Shown here: positions 4,775-5,431 of the stretch, one piece after another
Layout of the letters: the number at the start of each line of letters is the position of its first letter
How positions within the stretch are numbered: position 1 is the stretch's first letter
Origin: Ruminococcaceae bacterium UBA4958
GTDB lineage: Bacteria; Bacillota; Clostridia; Oscillospirales; Acutalibacteraceae
Length of the DNA: 5,431 nt
Direction: 5' to 3'
Assembly (NCBI GenBank): GCA_002397355.1
Contig: DHAI01000039.1
Location: 1 to 5,431 of the forward strand
The notes under the pieces: model-generated
What the model saw: only the letters and a program-made list of their open reading frames with translations
Told to the model about the DNA's origin: nothing
The model's database searches: none
Program-made: the position numbers and the translations under genes

Positions 4775-5431
4775 TCATAACGCTTCCACGGCGCAGGTGA
4801 TGAGGGGGACAACCTGCTTTTTGCGCGACACGACGCCTTTCAGGAAGACGCTGTCCTCGCCGGCGGCCGGGTGGAAAGCGCTCTGGATGAGCTTGTCGCC
4901 GTCGCCGTCGAAAAGGATCGCGGAGCCTTCGTTCACGATGTCGGTGATCATCAGCAGGAGCAGGCCGTAGCCGTTCGCCTTGCGGAAGCTCCGCATGTAT
5001 TCCAGCAGGCCGGGTTTCAGGCTGTCGAGGCTGCGCGGATCGTAGGAGTTGATCTGCCCGATGCCGACCTTGTATTTGCCGATCATGTAGTCCTTGAAGT
5101 CGCTGCTCAGGATCTCGGCGGGGCTCATGCCTTCGAGGGACGAACCGGCGCGGAACATCCTGTCCGCGAAGCCGTCGATGTCGATCTCGGCGATGTTCGC
5201 GAGCTTGGCGGCCATTGCGGCGTCGGTATAGGTGGAGGTGGGGGAGCGCAGGCGGATCGTGTCCGAGAGGATGGCGGCGCAGAGGATGCCGGCTGTCTTC
5301 CGGGGCGGGATGATGCCGTTTTCGAAAAACATGCTGCCGATCATCGTGGACGTGCTGCCCACGATCTCGTTCCGGAAGAACACCGGGTAGCCGGTCTCGA
5401 TGCCGCCGAGGCGGTGGTGGTCGATGATCTC
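4775..5431 (-). CDS. ppaC: Manganese-dependent inorganic pyrophosphatase (family II), C-terminal part; 5' end outside the window
   Basis: The open frame enters from the right edge and codes for 218 residues. Family II pyrophosphatases are cytosolic DHH-family enzymes that hydrolyse pyrophosphate to two phosphates with Mn or Co, pulling biosynthetic reactions forward. The visible part has the DHH motif (5414-5422), ILSDT with the metal-ligand Asp (5261-5263), Lys in DFKDY (5093-5095) and the substrate-binding SRKKQ motif (4814-4828). Spacing from DHH to these residues equals that of H97, D149, K205 and R295 in Bacillus subtilis PpaC, so the DHH end and DHHA2 domain are intact and collinear. 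The missing N-terminus should be about 92 residues, or much longer if this is a clostridial form with CBS/DRTGG regulatory domains, which are inserted before the DHH motif. An in-frame GTG at 5383 is internal and not the start. Confidence 0.94.
   Translation of the reverse strand, partial: EIIDHHRLGGIETGYPVFFRNEIVGSTSTMIGSMFFENGIIPPRKTAGILCAAILSDTIRLRSPTSTYTDAAMAAKLANIAEIDIDGFADRMFRAGSSLEGMSPAEILSSDFKDYMIGKYKVGIGQINSYDPRSLDSLKPGLLEYMRSFRKANGYGLLLLMITDIVNEGSAILFDGDGDKLIQSAFHPAAGEDSVFLKGVVSRKKQVVPLITCAVEAL

Overview
The window is GC-rich with strong G/C preference at third codon positions. It carries AGGAGG-type ribosome binding sites, a sigma-A-like promoter, a DUF4489-like Cys-rich protein and a family II (Mn-dependent) pyrophosphatase. 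Together these suggest a high-GC member of the Clostridia (Firmicutes), perhaps close to the Ruminococcaceae/Oscillospiraceae. This is inferred from gene content and style; there is no rRNA or other direct taxonomic marker.

Layout from left to right: (1) a possible minus-strand terminator hairpin at the left edge; (2) a complete zinc-dependent medium-chain dehydrogenase of the sorbitol/threonine dehydrogenase type on the minus strand (35-1057); (3) a 307-base divergent intergenic region with a 5'-leader hairpin and weak promoter candidates; (4) a complete transmembrane methyl-accepting chemotaxis protein on the plus strand (1365-3368) whose dCache sensor carries nearly all of the published amino-acid-binding motif, followed by a strong terminator and two more hairpins; (5) a small Gly/Cys-rich DUF4489-like protein (3620-4183), preceded by interlocked inverted repeats and followed by a long-stemmed terminator; (6) a short VOC/glyoxalase-fold protein (4334-4708) with a near-consensus promoter; (7) the C-terminal part of a family II inorganic pyrophosphatase on the minus strand, cut by the right edge (4775-5431).

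The genes look like separate transcription units. Terminators or orientation changes lie between nearly all of them, and no two share an operon. No common pathway is visible: redox metabolism of a polyol or amino acid, chemosensing, a putative surface or spore-associated protein, an unassigned VOC enzyme and pyrophosphate hydrolysis. I see no RNA gene, mobile element, CRISPR array or defence system. The least understood gene is the DUF4489-like protein, and the most specific prediction is that the chemoreceptor senses amino acids.
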